Under the pieces are notes generated by a model. The model searched no databases. It was not told where the DNA came from and saw only the letters and a list, made by a program, of their open reading frames with translations. Of a stretch of DNA of 64,000 nucleotides, positions 43,331 to 51,563 are shown piece after piece (position 1 is the first letter of the stretch; the number at the start of each line of letters is the position of its first letter). The DNA lies in contig NZ_FNAT01000001.1 in the NCBI RefSeq assembly GCF_900102015.1, positions 496,001 to 560,000 on the forward strand, given 5' to 3'. The stretch comes from Limimaricola pyoseonensis. Lineage in GTDB: Bacteria; Pseudomonadota; Alphaproteobacteria; Rhodobacterales; Rhodobacteraceae. A program made the translations under genes and the position numbers.

Positions 43331-44539
43331 ATGCCCCGACCGTACTTGAACAACACCAGCGCGCGCCGCCTTTTCCTGGACCTGCACCTCTTGCTGCGCG
43401 CCGATCCGGGCCCGGGGCGCGGCGAGGACCTGGACGCCGTGCTGCACGGGCTCGGTTTCGTCCAGATCGACAGCGTGAACACGCTGGCCCGCGCGCATGA
43501 CCTGATCCTGTGGTCACGGCGGGGGCAATACCGGCCCCGCGCGCTCCAATCCCTCGTCGCGCATCGCCGGTCCGCCTTCGAGCACTGGACACATGACGCG
43601 GCCGCGATCCCGATGGCGTTCTATCCGATGTGGCGCGCGAAGTTCGCCCGCGACGAAGCGCGGATGCGGGCGCGGTGGCCGGCGGCGCGGCGTCCCGGAT
43701 GGACGGACGAACTCGACCGCGTGCTTCGGCATGTCGCCGACAACGGCGCCGCCTGCTCTCTCGATGTCGCCAATGGTGAGGAGCGCGGGTCTTCAGGCTG
43801 GTGGGACTGGCACCCATCCAAGACAGCGCTCGAATTCCTGTGGCGATCGGGCCGGCTCGCGGTGTGCCACCGTCAGGGATTTCGGAAGTTCTACGACCTG
43901 ACGGAGCGGGTCATACCAGATGCGCAGCGCAACCACCGGATCGCCGATGCAGACATCGTTGACTGGGCAATGTCCTCGGCGCTCGACCGGCTTGGCTTCG
44001 GCACGACCGCAGAGCTCGCCGCCTTCTTCGAGATCGTGACACGGGACGAGGCAAGGGCCTGGTGCGCCGACGCCCTTGCGAGCGGACGCATCCTCGAGGT
44101 CGACATCGAGATGGCGGATGGATCCCGGCGTCGCTGTTTCAGCACCGAAGCCCTACTGGACCATGCGCGCACCTTGCCGAGTCCGAGCGCCCGCGTCCAC
44201 CTCCTGTCGCCATTCGATCCGGCGCTGAGAGACCGCGGGCGTGCCGAGCGACTATTCGGCTTCCATTACCGCATCGAGATCTTCGTGCCCGAAGCCAAGC
44301 GACGGTACGGGTATTACATCTTCCCCGTGCTTCAGGGCGACCGACTGATCGGTCGGCTGGATGCCAAGCGCTCAGGCACGACCCTTGTCGTTCGCGCGTT
44401 CTGGCCCGAAGTCGATGTTCGAATGGGGAAAGCGCGCACGGCGGGATTGGTGTCGGAACTCGAACGGGTCCGGCATTTGGTCGGAGCTGATGCAGTTGAG
44501 TATGCGAAGGGCTGGTTGATCGAGTCAGCCGAAGATTGA
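43331..44539 (+). CDS. YcaQ-family winged-helix DNA glycosylase
   Basis: 402 aa, normal length for the family (HTH_42/YcaQ). The N-terminal LHGLGFVQIDSVNTLARAHD with the Q-x-D motif, HWTHDAAAIPMAFYPMWRAK and the C-terminal LLSPFDPALRDRGRAERLFG, KRRYGYYIFPVLQGDRLIGR and DAKRSGTTLVVRAF are the conserved blocks. E. coli YcaQ unhooks interstrand DNA crosslinks by base excision; the same role is inferred here. It is the first intact gene outside the island. The ribosome site before the ATG is weak. Confidence 0.88.
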   Translation: MPRPYLNNTSARRLFLDLHLLLRADPGPGRGEDLDAVLHGLGFVQIDSVNTLARAHDLILWSRRGQYRPRALQSLVAHRRSAFEHWTHDAAAIPMAFYPMWRAKFARDEARMRARWPAARRPGWTDELDRVLRHVADNGAACSLDVANGEERGSSGWWDWHPSKTALEFLWRSGRLAVCHRQGFRKFYDLTERVIPDAQRNHRIADADIVDWAMSSALDRLGFGTTAELAAFFEIVTRDEARAWCADALASGRILEVDIEMADGSRRRCFSTEALLDHARTLPSPSARVHLLSPFDPALRDRGRAERLFGFHYRIEIFVPEAKRRYGYYIFPVLQGDRLIGRLDAKRSGTTLVVRAFWPEVDVRMGKARTAGLVSELERVRHLVGADAVEYAKGWLIESAED

Positions 44540-44741
44540 AACGCGGTTCCGGCACGTAGCTGACATTCGCGTCGCTTCATTTCTGCGCCGGGTCCGCCGG
44601 GTCAGGTTGTTCGTGGACCACCTGTGTGACGCATTGGTCGAGCGCCGATCCAACTTCATCGGGGCATGGGGCGAGATCGACGGCAGGCGTCGCATCGCGT
44701 CGAACTTGGCCGCTCACGAGCCGCAGCATAAGCTGCTGGTC

Positions 44742-45746
44742 ATGGGTTACGTGACATCGCTCTTTGCTCGCAAGATGGTGGCCGCGGCTGGGGACGGCGT
44801 CGATGCGGACGAGATGCTGACCTCGGTCGGGATCGACCCCGCGGGACCTTGGGATACCGGACAGATGATCCCGGCGGAGCGCTACTACGACATGCTCGAA
44901 CGCATGGCCGAGCGGATCGACGTCACCGGACTTCCCGTGCGCACCGGCGCGTCGATGCGGCTCGACGAGTATGGCGCGCTCGGGCTGGCCTTCAAGGCGG
45001 CGACGACGCTCGGCATGTCCTATGCGCGGGTCGAACGGTACGCCCGGCTCTGGACCAGCGTCGTCGAATACGAGCTGCGGCCGGCCGAGGGAGGCACGCT
45101 CTTCATCCTGCATCGGGCGGGCGAACGGCGCCTCGGGATGCGGCTGTCCAACGAGGCGACCCTTGCGAGCGCCGTGTCGATTGCCCGGCAGGTCTGTCCG
45201 GTGCCGGTCAGGCCCGAGATGGTGCTGGTCCGACATGCCGCGCCTCGGTCCGTCGCGGCGCATGAGGACTGGTTCGGCTGCCCCGTCCGCTTCGACGCGG
45301 ATCTCGACGCGCTTCTCTTCGCGAACGAGACGCTCGCGCGGCCGAACATCCTCGGCGACGAGGGGATTTCTCGCTACCTCACCTTGCATCTCGACGCGGA
45401 GCTGTCGCGGGTCTCGGACACCCCGGCGGTCGTGAGCCAGGCAAGGGATGCCATCGCGCAGGCGCTCAGCGAGGGGACGCCGAAAATGGCGGAGATCGCA
45501 CGCAGCCTCGGGTTCAGCGCGCGGTCGTTCCACAGGCGCCTCTCCGAACACGGGATGAGCTTTCATGCCCTGACCGAGGAGACGCGCCGCGATCTCGCCG
45601 AGGGGCTTCTGCGCAACGACCGGCATTCCCTGGCCGAGATCGCCTTCCTGACCGGCTTTTCCGAGCAGAGCGCCTTTACCCGGGCCTTCAAGCGCTGGAT
45701 GGGAACGACACCGGCGGCCTACCGCAAGGAGCGCGCGGGGCCCTGA
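44742..45746 (+). CDS. AraC-family transcriptional regulator with Arabinose_bd-type N-domain
   Basis: 334 aa. The N-terminal 200 residues form the ligand-binding domain of the OruR-like AraC group (YYDMLERMAERIDVTGLPVR, GALGLAFKAATTLGMSYARV). The C-terminal two-HTH domain reads MAEIARSLGFSARSFHRRLS, then LAEIAFLTGFSEQSAFTRAF and KRWMGTTPAAYRK. The frame is open upstream of the ATG at 44742, but this start gives normal domain length. It is followed on the same strand by an NmrA-like oxidoreductase and two membrane-protein genes, its likely targets. Confidence 0.9.
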   Translation: MGYVTSLFARKMVAAAGDGVDADEMLTSVGIDPAGPWDTGQMIPAERYYDMLERMAERIDVTGLPVRTGASMRLDEYGALGLAFKAATTLGMSYARVERYARLWTSVVEYELRPAEGGTLFILHRAGERRLGMRLSNEATLASAVSIARQVCPVPVRPEMVLVRHAAPRSVAAHEDWFGCPVRFDADLDALLFANETLARPNILGDEGISRYLTLHLDAELSRVSDTPAVVSQARDAIAQALSEGTPKMAEIARSLGFSARSFHRRLSEHGMSFHALTEETRRDLAEGLLRNDRHSLAEIAFLTGFSEQSAFTRAFKRWMGTTPAAYRKERAGP

Positions 45747-45856
45747 GGCGTCTCTTGGCGACGCGGGTCAAAACCCTGGCAAGCGCGGTCAAGACCGGGC
45801 CGGGCACGACCAGCTATCCCGTTGGCGACCGACATCGACAGCCAGGGAGATCTCCC

Positions 45857-46684
45857 ATGCAGGACCGACCCATCCTCGTCATCGGCGCGACCGGCAAGAC
45901 CGGTCGCCGCGTCGCCAGCCGCCTCGAGGCCCGAGGCGTCGCCGTTCGCCGCGGCTCGCGCAGTTCCGCCATCCCGTTCGACTGGGAGGCGCGCGAAACC
46001 TGGGGGCCGGCCCTGACGGGCACGCGCGCCGCCTACGTCACCTATTTCCCCGACCTCGCCTTTCCCGGCGCGGTGGAGAAGCTCGAGTCGCTCTGCGAGA
46101 CGGCCCGAGATGTCGGACTGGAGCATCTTGTGCTCCTGTCCGGCCGGGGCGAACATCATGCCAAGCTGGGCGAAGATGTCGTCCGCGCCTCGGGCACAGG
46201 CTTCACCATCGTTCGCGCCGCCTGGTTCGCGCAGAACTTCTCGGAAGGTTACCTGCGCGACCCGATCCTCGCGGGCGTCCTGCCGATGCCGGGCGGTGAC
46301 ATCGCGGAGCCGATCATCGACATCGAAGACATCGCCGACGTCGCTGTCGCCGCGCTGACCGGGGACGGCCACAAGGGCGCACTCTACGAGGTCACGGGCC
46401 CGCGCCTGATGACCTTCGCCGAAATGGCCGCCGCTCTGTCGCAGGCCACGGGCCGCGAAATCCGGCACCTGCCGATCAGCTTCGAGGAGTTCCACGCGAA
46501 TGTCGCACAGGCCGGCGGGGACTTCGTCGCCGACGTCTTCACCGGCATCGCGCGGGAGACGCTCGATGGGCGGAACGCGCACACGACCGATGGCGTGATG
46601 CGGGCGCTCGGACGCCCGCCCCGCGACTTCGCCGATTTCGCGCTGCGAGCGGCCCGGTCCGGCGCCTGGACCAGCGCCGCCTGA
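45857..46684 (+). CDS. NmrA-like NAD(P)-binding protein
   Basis: 275 aa. The nucleotide-binding loop ILVIGATGKTGRRVASRL is at the N-terminus. HLVLLSGRGEHHAKLGEDVV, FTIVRAAWFAQNFSEGY and IDIEDIADVAVAALTGDGH follow, as in NmrA/atypical SDR proteins, with no canonical YxxxK pair. GGGAGA precedes the ATG at 45857. Such proteins act as redox sensors or quinone/NADPH oxidoreductases. It heads a plus-strand cluster with DUF4345 and DUF1772 genes, downstream of an AraC regulator. Confidence 0.88.
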   Translation: MQDRPILVIGATGKTGRRVASRLEARGVAVRRGSRSSAIPFDWEARETWGPALTGTRAAYVTYFPDLAFPGAVEKLESLCETARDVGLEHLVLLSGRGEHHAKLGEDVVRASGTGFTIVRAAWFAQNFSEGYLRDPILAGVLPMPGGDIAEPIIDIEDIADVAVAALTGDGHKGALYEVTGPRLMTFAEMAAALSQATGREIRHLPISFEEFHANVAQAGGDFVADVFTGIARETLDGRNAHTTDGVMRALGRPPRDFADFALRAARSGAWTSAA

Positions 46685-46710
46685 TCGCCAACTTTAGAGA
46701 GGACCACGAC

Positions 46711-47139
46711 ATGTCCACCACCCTCTTCGAGAAAGTCGCGCTCGGGGTCTCCGGCCTCACCGCGCTCGCCATCGGCGGCTTCATCGTCAGCGCGCCGCAT
46801 GCGTTCTACGCGAGCTACGGCATCGCGCTCGGGCGGAATGCGTCCCTGCTCAGCGAAATCCGCGCGCCCGGCGCGGGACTCGCCGGCTTCGGCATCCTCA
46901 TGCTGCTCGGCATCTGGCGACGCGCGTTCCTGCCGGTCTCGGTCGCGGTGGCCCTGACGGTCTTCCTCGCCTTCCCGGCGGGGCGACTGGTCGGTCTGGT
47001 TCTCGACGGCATGCCGTCCGGCAGCGTGATCGCCGCCCTCGTCGTCGAGATCGCCATCGCCGCGCTTCTGATCGCCGCGTTCCGACGCCGCCTTTGGCAG
47101 CCAGCCTCCCTGCCCTTCGCGGCACACCCCATGCGCTAA
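46711..47139 (+). CDS. DUF4345-like membrane protein, 142 aa
   Basis: Four hydrophobic segments are visible (VALGVSGLTALAIGGFIV, LAGFGILMLLGIW, LPVSVAVALTVFLAF, VIAALVVEIAIAALLIAAF). The stretch APHAFYASYGIALG then LLSEIRAPGAGLAGFG matches the DUF4345 pattern. GAGAGGA lies before the ATG, 26 bp after the NmrA-like gene. Function unknown. Confidence 0.8.
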   Translation: MSTTLFEKVALGVSGLTALAIGGFIVSAPHAFYASYGIALGRNASLLSEIRAPGAGLAGFGILMLLGIWRRAFLPVSVAVALTVFLAFPAGRLVGLVLDGMPSGSVIAALVVEIAIAALLIAAFRRRLWQPASLPFAAHPMR

Positions 47140-47200
47140 CCACGCGCGCGGCGCGGCTCTCCTCGCCGCGCCGCGCCATCAGCCGAAGGAGTCCAGACCG

Positions 47201-47704
47201 ATGTCACCCCTCGTCTTCTACTTCGCTCACTTCGCCGTTCTCGCCTACGCGCTGGTCGGTGGCGTCTTCCTCGCCTTCTCCGATTTCATCATGCGTTCGC
47301 TGTCGCTCACCAGCGGCCATGGCGGCGCCGAGGCCATGCAGGTGATCAATCGCGAGGTCTTCCGCTGGGTCTTCATGGCCCTCTTCCTCGGACTGGCGGC
47401 GGTGTCGCTGGCGTTGGTCGTCCATGCCGCGCTTCGGCTCGACGGCGCTCCGGCAATGCTGATCGCCACGGCCGGTCTCGTCTATCTGTTCGGCTGCTTC
47501 GCCGTCACGGTGGTCTTCAACGTGCCGATGAACGAGGCGCTGGCCGGGATGGACCTGTCGCAGGCGTCCACCCAGAGCTACTGGACCGGCACCTACCTGC
47601 CGCGCTGGACCTTCTGGAACACGGTCCGGACGATCGCCTGCGGTCTGTCGGCGGCGCTTCTGCTCTTCGGATTGACGACACTGTCCCAGTCCCAGCCTGC
47701 GTGA
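47201..47704 (+). CDS. DUF1772 (anthrone-oxygenase-like) membrane protein, 167 aa
   Basis: Four-helix membrane protein. The C-terminal signature VVFNVPMNEALAGMDLS, then YWTGTYLPRWTFWNTVRTIA, is the DUF1772 hallmark shared with fungal anthrone oxygenases. The first helices are FAVLAYALVGGVFLAFSDF and VFMALFLGLAAVSLALVV. An AAGGAG site precedes the ATG. It closes the plus-strand cluster and converges with the DUF4386-like gene 20 bp away. Catalytic role unproven in bacteria. Confidence 0.82.
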   Translation: MSPLVFYFAHFAVLAYALVGGVFLAFSDFIMRSLSLTSGHGGAEAMQVINREVFRWVFMALFLGLAAVSLALVVHAALRLDGAPAMLIATAGLVYLFGCFAVTVVFNVPMNEALAGMDLSQASTQSYWTGTYLPRWTFWNTVRTIACGLSAALLLFGLTTLSQSQPA

Positions 47705-47724
47705 CGCAAAGGGGGCGGGCGATG

Positions 47725-48405
47725 TCACGCGGTGATCCGCTCTCCCAACGTCGTCCGGCCGCCCCGCAGAAGCACGATCCCCACGGCAACGAACCACGCG
47801 ATGGCGCCAAGGCCGAAGACGGCGCCGGCGGTCTCCCCGAGCGGCGGCAGGACGGTCACAAGCCCGGCGAAGCCGCTGATCGCGCCGATCCCGGCCGTGA
47901 CGCGGCCGAAAAGGCCGCTCGCAAGCCCTGCGAGGCTGACCGTCAAGATCCATGCGCCGCCGGCGATCTCGTTGCCGCCGCCGAGGCCCAGTTCGACCGC
48001 GTGGAGCGTCTGCCAGAGGGAGGCCGCGGCCTCCGGGTCCGCGGCGAGCGCATGTGTCCGCTCGACGGCGACATTCGCGATCATGCCGGCGCCGAGGACG
48101 AGGGTGGCCCAGACCAGGCCGATCGCCCCGGTCAGGGCGGCGGCGTCGGGCCGCGAACTGGCGATCTGCCGATGGAGCGCAACGACGAGAACCGCGAGCG
48201 CCAGCGCGTTCACGACATAGATCAGGGTGTTCCAGACGATCAGCACGCCCGGCCGTTCGGCGATGAAGGCCACGACGGCGGCGACGTCGATCTCGTTCGA
48301 GCCGAAACCCAGCGGCGCGAGCACGGTGACAAGCAGGGCGAAGCCAAACAGATAGGTGGCGGCGCAGGTCAGGGCGGCAAGGCCGCCGGCTTTGCGGAGG
48401 GTCAT
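47725..48405 (-). CDS. DUF4386-like membrane protein, 226 aa
   Basis: Six hydrophobic segments (KAGGLAALTCAATYLFGFAL, VLIVWNTLIYVVNALALAVL, TGAIGLVWATLVLGAGMIAN, and three near the C-terminus). The layout and the GNEIAGGAWILTVSLAGL motif resemble the DUF4386 family. Its ATG overlaps the stop of the NAD(P)-binding gene upstream (ATGA), so it is the last gene of the minus-strand cluster. Function unknown. Confidence 0.75.
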   Translation of the reverse strand: MTLRKAGGLAALTCAATYLFGFALLVTVLAPLGFGSNEIDVAAVVAFIAERPGVLIVWNTLIYVVNALALAVLVVALHRQIASSRPDAAALTGAIGLVWATLVLGAGMIANVAVERTHALAADPEAAASLWQTLHAVELGLGGGNEIAGGAWILTVSLAGLASGLFGRVTAGIGAISGFAGLVTVLPPLGETAGAVFGLGAIAWFVAVGIVLLRGGRTTLGERITA

Positions 48406-49268
48406 GAGCGAAGTCCTTTCGGTTGGCGCGCCGCTTCTGCGGCGAGGGTTTCGAAGTGGTCGGCGAGGCGCTGCGTCCCGAAGCGGGGCGCGACCATGTC
48501 CATTCCGAGCGCGGTCAGGAAGAAGCGCGCGGGGCCGCTCACGCGGCGCGGCAGGAGCGGCAGGACGGCGAGCGCAGTCCGGCGCAGGGCGTCCGGCAGA
48601 TGGGTGATGCGCGGCGCGGTCCCGAGTGCGTCGAAGGCGGCGCGGGCGATCTCGCCTTGGGTCATCACGTCGGGGCCGCCGATCTCGGCCCAGCCCCGGC
48701 CCGCCTCGGTCGCGTCGGCGATGGCCACTGCCAGATCGGCGCCATGAATGGGGTTGAGGCGATGCGCCCCGTCCCCGAACAGCCAGACGCGGCCCCTGCG
48801 CGCCATCGCGAACATTTCGCCCATGTCCGAGAAGAAGCCGTTAGGCGCGATTACGGTCGCGGGCATGTCGGAGGCATGGAGCGCGTCCACGAAGGCGCTC
48901 TTGGCTTCTACAAGCGGCACGCCCGTCATGGCGTCGGCATTCAGGACATGCACATAGGCGAAGCGTCCGACGCCCGCGGCCTCGGCCTCGCGCAGCAGGT
49001 TCAGGTTCGCCTGGAAGTCGACCTCCCGGTAGCCGAGCCCGCCTGCCTGCCGGGTGATGCCGAGCGACGAGACGACGAGGTCCACGCCGTCCATGATCCC
49101 CTCGAGCGTCTCGGGCCGGGTGGCCTCGGCCTCGATCGACAGATCGGCAAGATCCCCGGCCCGCGCGGCGTCGCGGACCAGCGCGGTGACGTGATGCCCG
49201 CGCCGCGCATATTCGGCGCAGAGAAAGCGGCCGAGATAGCCGGTCGCGCCGGCAACGAGAACGTTCAT
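48402..49268 (-). CDS. Atypical SDR / NAD(P)-binding protein
   Basis: 288 aa. The Rossmann loop MNVLVAGATGYLGRFLCAEY is at the start; VDLVVSSLGITRQAGG and FAYVHVLNADAMTGVPLVEA follow, then RLNPIHGADLAVAIADA. These match the NmrA/YtfG-like extended SDR group. The ATG at 49268 is chosen because it opens the Rossmann fold, although the frame continues upstream. Coupled to the DUF4386-like gene downstream and 16 bp from the small membrane-protein gene upstream. A counterpart of the NmrA-like gene in the facing cluster. Confidence 0.87.
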   Translation of the reverse strand: MNVLVAGATGYLGRFLCAEYARRGHHVTALVRDAARAGDLADLSIEAEATRPETLEGIMDGVDLVVSSLGITRQAGGLGYREVDFQANLNLLREAEAAGVGRFAYVHVLNADAMTGVPLVEAKSAFVDALHASDMPATVIAPNGFFSDMGEMFAMARRGRVWLFGDGAHRLNPIHGADLAVAIADATEAGRGWAEIGGPDVMTQGEIARAAFDALGTAPRITHLPDALRRTALAVLPLLPRRVSGPARFFLTALGMDMVAPRFGTQRLADHFETLAAEAARQPKGLRS

Positions 49269-49284
49269 GGATCGTCTCCGGTGT

Positions 49285-49653
49285 TCATGACAGGCCGACG
49301 CCAAGCGCGGTGGCGGCCATGAGGAAGAGGACCGGCGTCCAGAGCAGGCGCTCCGGGCGCGAGGGGCTGGCGGCATTCGCGGCGAGCGACAGCAGCGTGA
49401 GCGCGAGAGCGGGCCAGAACAGAGGCGCCAGCGGCGCCGCGCCAATGCCGGCCCTGGCGAGCACCGCCCCGGCCATGGTTGCGAGCAGCGCGGCCTGGAC
49501 CAGCGCCAGCGCCCGCCAGGCCGGCGGCAGGCGGCCGGGAAAGCGGCCGCCGACCGTCAGGCGGCCGAGCGGGGCACCGGCGGCGACGCCCAGATGCATC
49601 AGCATGGGCAGTGCGGTCAGCCCGGCATAGGCGAAGGCGAGGATCTGGGTCAT
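49285..49653 (-). CDS. Small membrane protein, 122 aa
   Basis: Four hydrophobic segments starting MTQILAFAYAGLTALPMLMH, then PPAWRALALVQAALLATMAG, LAPLFWPALALTLLSLA and LLWTPVLFLMAATALGVGLS. The start at 49653 opens the first helix. It lies 11 bp after the 58-aa gene and before the SDR gene, clearly one operon. Family not recognised. Confidence 0.72.
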   Translation of the reverse strand: MTQILAFAYAGLTALPMLMHLGVAAGAPLGRLTVGGRFPGRLPPAWRALALVQAALLATMAGAVLARAGIGAAPLAPLFWPALALTLLSLAANAASPSRPERLLWTPVLFLMAATALGVGLS

Positions 49654-49664
49654 GGACCGGCCCC

Positions 49665-49841
49665 TCACCACCGCAGCAGGGGCGCCGGAAGGGACCGCCG
49701 CGGGCTGCGCGGCTTCCCGTCGGGCAGGCCGAGATCGCCCCACAGGTGCCGTGGCGCTGCCGCGCGGCGCCCTGTCGGATGGCCCGCCCCCCCGGTCAGC
49801 AGGTCGTGCAGGCCCTCCATGCGGGTGCGGACATCATGCAT
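49665..49841 (-). CDS. Small basic protein, 58 aa
   Basis: Read directly from the minus strand: ATG at 49841 immediately after GGGAGGAAGCC, a very strong ribosome site, running MHDVRTRMEGLHDLLTGGAG to LPAPLLRW. It is Arg/Pro-rich after a short amphipathic start. It fills the gap between the lipoprotein and membrane-protein genes (11 bp on each side), which supports it as a real coupling gene. No family recognised. Confidence 0.5.
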   Translation of the reverse strand: MHDVRTRMEGLHDLLTGGAGHPTGRRAAAPRHLWGDLGLPDGKPRSPRRSLPAPLLRW

Positions 49842-49852
49842 GGCTTCCTCCC

Positions 49853-50218
49853 TCAGTTCACGACCGCGTGGCCGCGGCCGCGCAGGCAGTTCAGGACGAT
49901 GTCCTCGCGCGTGTCGCTTGCCTCGGACGCGCCAGCCGCGGCGCCCGCCAGCGCGCCGATGATGGCCCCGCCCAGGGCGTCGCCCTCTTCGTCGACCTCG
50001 CCCAGCACGCCGCCGATCCCGGCGCCGATGACGGCTGCGGCCATCGTTTCATGGTCCAGCTGCGACTGGCTTCGGGCAAGGCTTCGACAGGCGGCGAGGT
50101 CGCTCTGGAACTGCGCGCGCGGCGCGCCGTCCAAGATCGGGTCCACACCCGCGCCCATGTCGGCGCAGGCCGCCAGCACGGCGGTCAGGCAGATGGGGGC
50201 GATCAGCACCGGTTTCAT
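49853..50218 (-). CDS. Glycine-zipper lipoprotein, 121 aa
   Basis: A lipoprotein signal peptide with lipobox LAAC (MKPVLIAPICLTAVLAACAD) is followed by a short spacer and a glycine-zipper hairpin (AAAVIGAGIGGVLGEVDEEG, then ALGGAIIGALAGAAAGASEA). The end IVLNCLRGRGHAVVN has a Cys that may pair with one in LAACRSLARS. Outer-membrane anchored by inference. It follows the AraC gene by about 80 bp. Confidence 0.82.
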   Translation of the reverse strand: MKPVLIAPICLTAVLAACADMGAGVDPILDGAPRAQFQSDLAACRSLARSQSQLDHETMAAAVIGAGIGGVLGEVDEEGDALGGAIIGALAGAAAGASEASDTREDIVLNCLRGRGHAVVN

Positions 50219-50296
50219 GTCATGTCTCCTTCGACCACCAGGGGTATCGAGAGAGAAATTATCTGTCCGCGCCGCTCGACGGCATGACCTGCGGCA

Positions 50297-51307
50297 TCAA
50301 TCGCCGCGCCACGCGGTCGGGCTCGCGCCGGTCCAGCGCCGGAACGCCCGTACGAAGGCCGAGGCCTCCGAAAAGCCCAGAAGGTAGGCCGTCTCCCCGA
50401 CCGAGACCTTGCCTGCGCTCAGGTAATCCATCGCCATACGGCGACGCAGATCGTCATGGACCTGCGCGAAGGTTGCGCCTTCGTCCTTCAGTCGGCGGTA
50501 GAGCGTCTGCCGGCTCATGCCGAGATCGCGCGCGATGCGATCCATCGACAGCGTGCCCTCGTGCAGGTCCGCAAGCATCCGGGTCTCAACGGCAGAGCGC
50601 ACGGTGTCATGCGTCGCAAGCTCGTCCAGCAGCGCGTCCGCATGGCGTGTGAAGATGCCGAAGACGTACTCCTTGCCGCCGTCGAACGCCTCGTCGAGCC
50701 AGACCGGATTGATGCGAAGCGCGTTGCGCGCCGCGCGGAACGTGACCGGCACCTGGAAGAGCTCCGGGTAGCGGTTGGCATGCGGCGGCGGGGCGTAGGT
50801 CACCTCCAGCGCCCGCTCGAACGGGTGTTCCGGCGCGGAACGGCGGAACTCGGAGATGAACCGCGCGAAGCTCGCCTCCGTGGCCATCCAGCTGCCGTCG
50901 CAGGGGTGGTGGTCCACCAGCCAGACCGCGTCCGCGTCCCGCACCAGTTCGAACCGGTCCCGTCCCCCGGGGATCGGCACGTCGGCCATGAGACGCGAAT
51001 AGCGGTTCAGCTGGTCCAGGCTGTGCGGGAAGGAGGTGGAGGCATGCACGATCTGGCCGACGATCGAAATCATCTCCAGCCGCGTCTCCAGCACGTGCCG
51101 CAGGAGCAGCGAGGTGTCGCCCGTCGCCTCGATCCCGGTCGCGATGAGGGTCCGGTAGGAGGCGACCGGGATGCGGGTGTCCTGATCCGCCAGATCGTCC
51201 TCCGTCAGCCTCGACGCCGCCAGCAAGCTGTCTCGAGGCACGCCTTCGGCCACCGCATAATCGAGGAACGCGGCCGCGAAACCGGCGGCCATGGTCTGAT
51301 CGGACAT
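50297..51307 (-). CDS. AraC-family transcriptional regulator (Arabinose_bd type)
   Basis: 336 aa, same architecture as the regulator at 44742. The N-domain is AAGFAAAFLDYAVAEGVPRD followed by LLLRHVLETRLEMISIVGQI. The DNA-binding domain reads MDRIARDLGMSRQTLYRRLK, then VGETAYLLGFSEASAFVRAF and RRWTGASPTAWRG. The ATG at 51307 follows AGGAGA. It lies upstream of the lipoprotein-to-DUF4386 gene series on the same strand and probably controls it or is co-transcribed. Confidence 0.9.
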   Translation of the reverse strand: MSDQTMAAGFAAAFLDYAVAEGVPRDSLLAASRLTEDDLADQDTRIPVASYRTLIATGIEATGDTSLLLRHVLETRLEMISIVGQIVHASTSFPHSLDQLNRYSRLMADVPIPGGRDRFELVRDADAVWLVDHHPCDGSWMATEASFARFISEFRRSAPEHPFERALEVTYAPPPHANRYPELFQVPVTFRAARNALRINPVWLDEAFDGGKEYVFGIFTRHADALLDELATHDTVRSAVETRMLADLHEGTLSMDRIARDLGMSRQTLYRRLKDEGATFAQVHDDLRRRMAMDYLSAGKVSVGETAYLLGFSEASAFVRAFRRWTGASPTAWRGD

Positions 51308-51563
51308 GCGGCAGTCTCCTCGGGTCAGGATCGCGATGCGCCCGGTCATGACGTCGCCGAACCGGCGCGGGCAGATTGCCCCGGGGCATGACGTTGGGGC
51401 AACCCCCATGCTGCACCACATGATTGCGCCGATCGCCGCCCTCCTCGATCTCTTCGCCCCGACTTCCGTCATGCTTCGGACGAGACAAATCCATCTCGGT
51501 GAGCGGAGCACTTCAGTGGGAGCAGACCACCGCCCAAGAGCCTCCAAGTCACCGCCTTACGCT

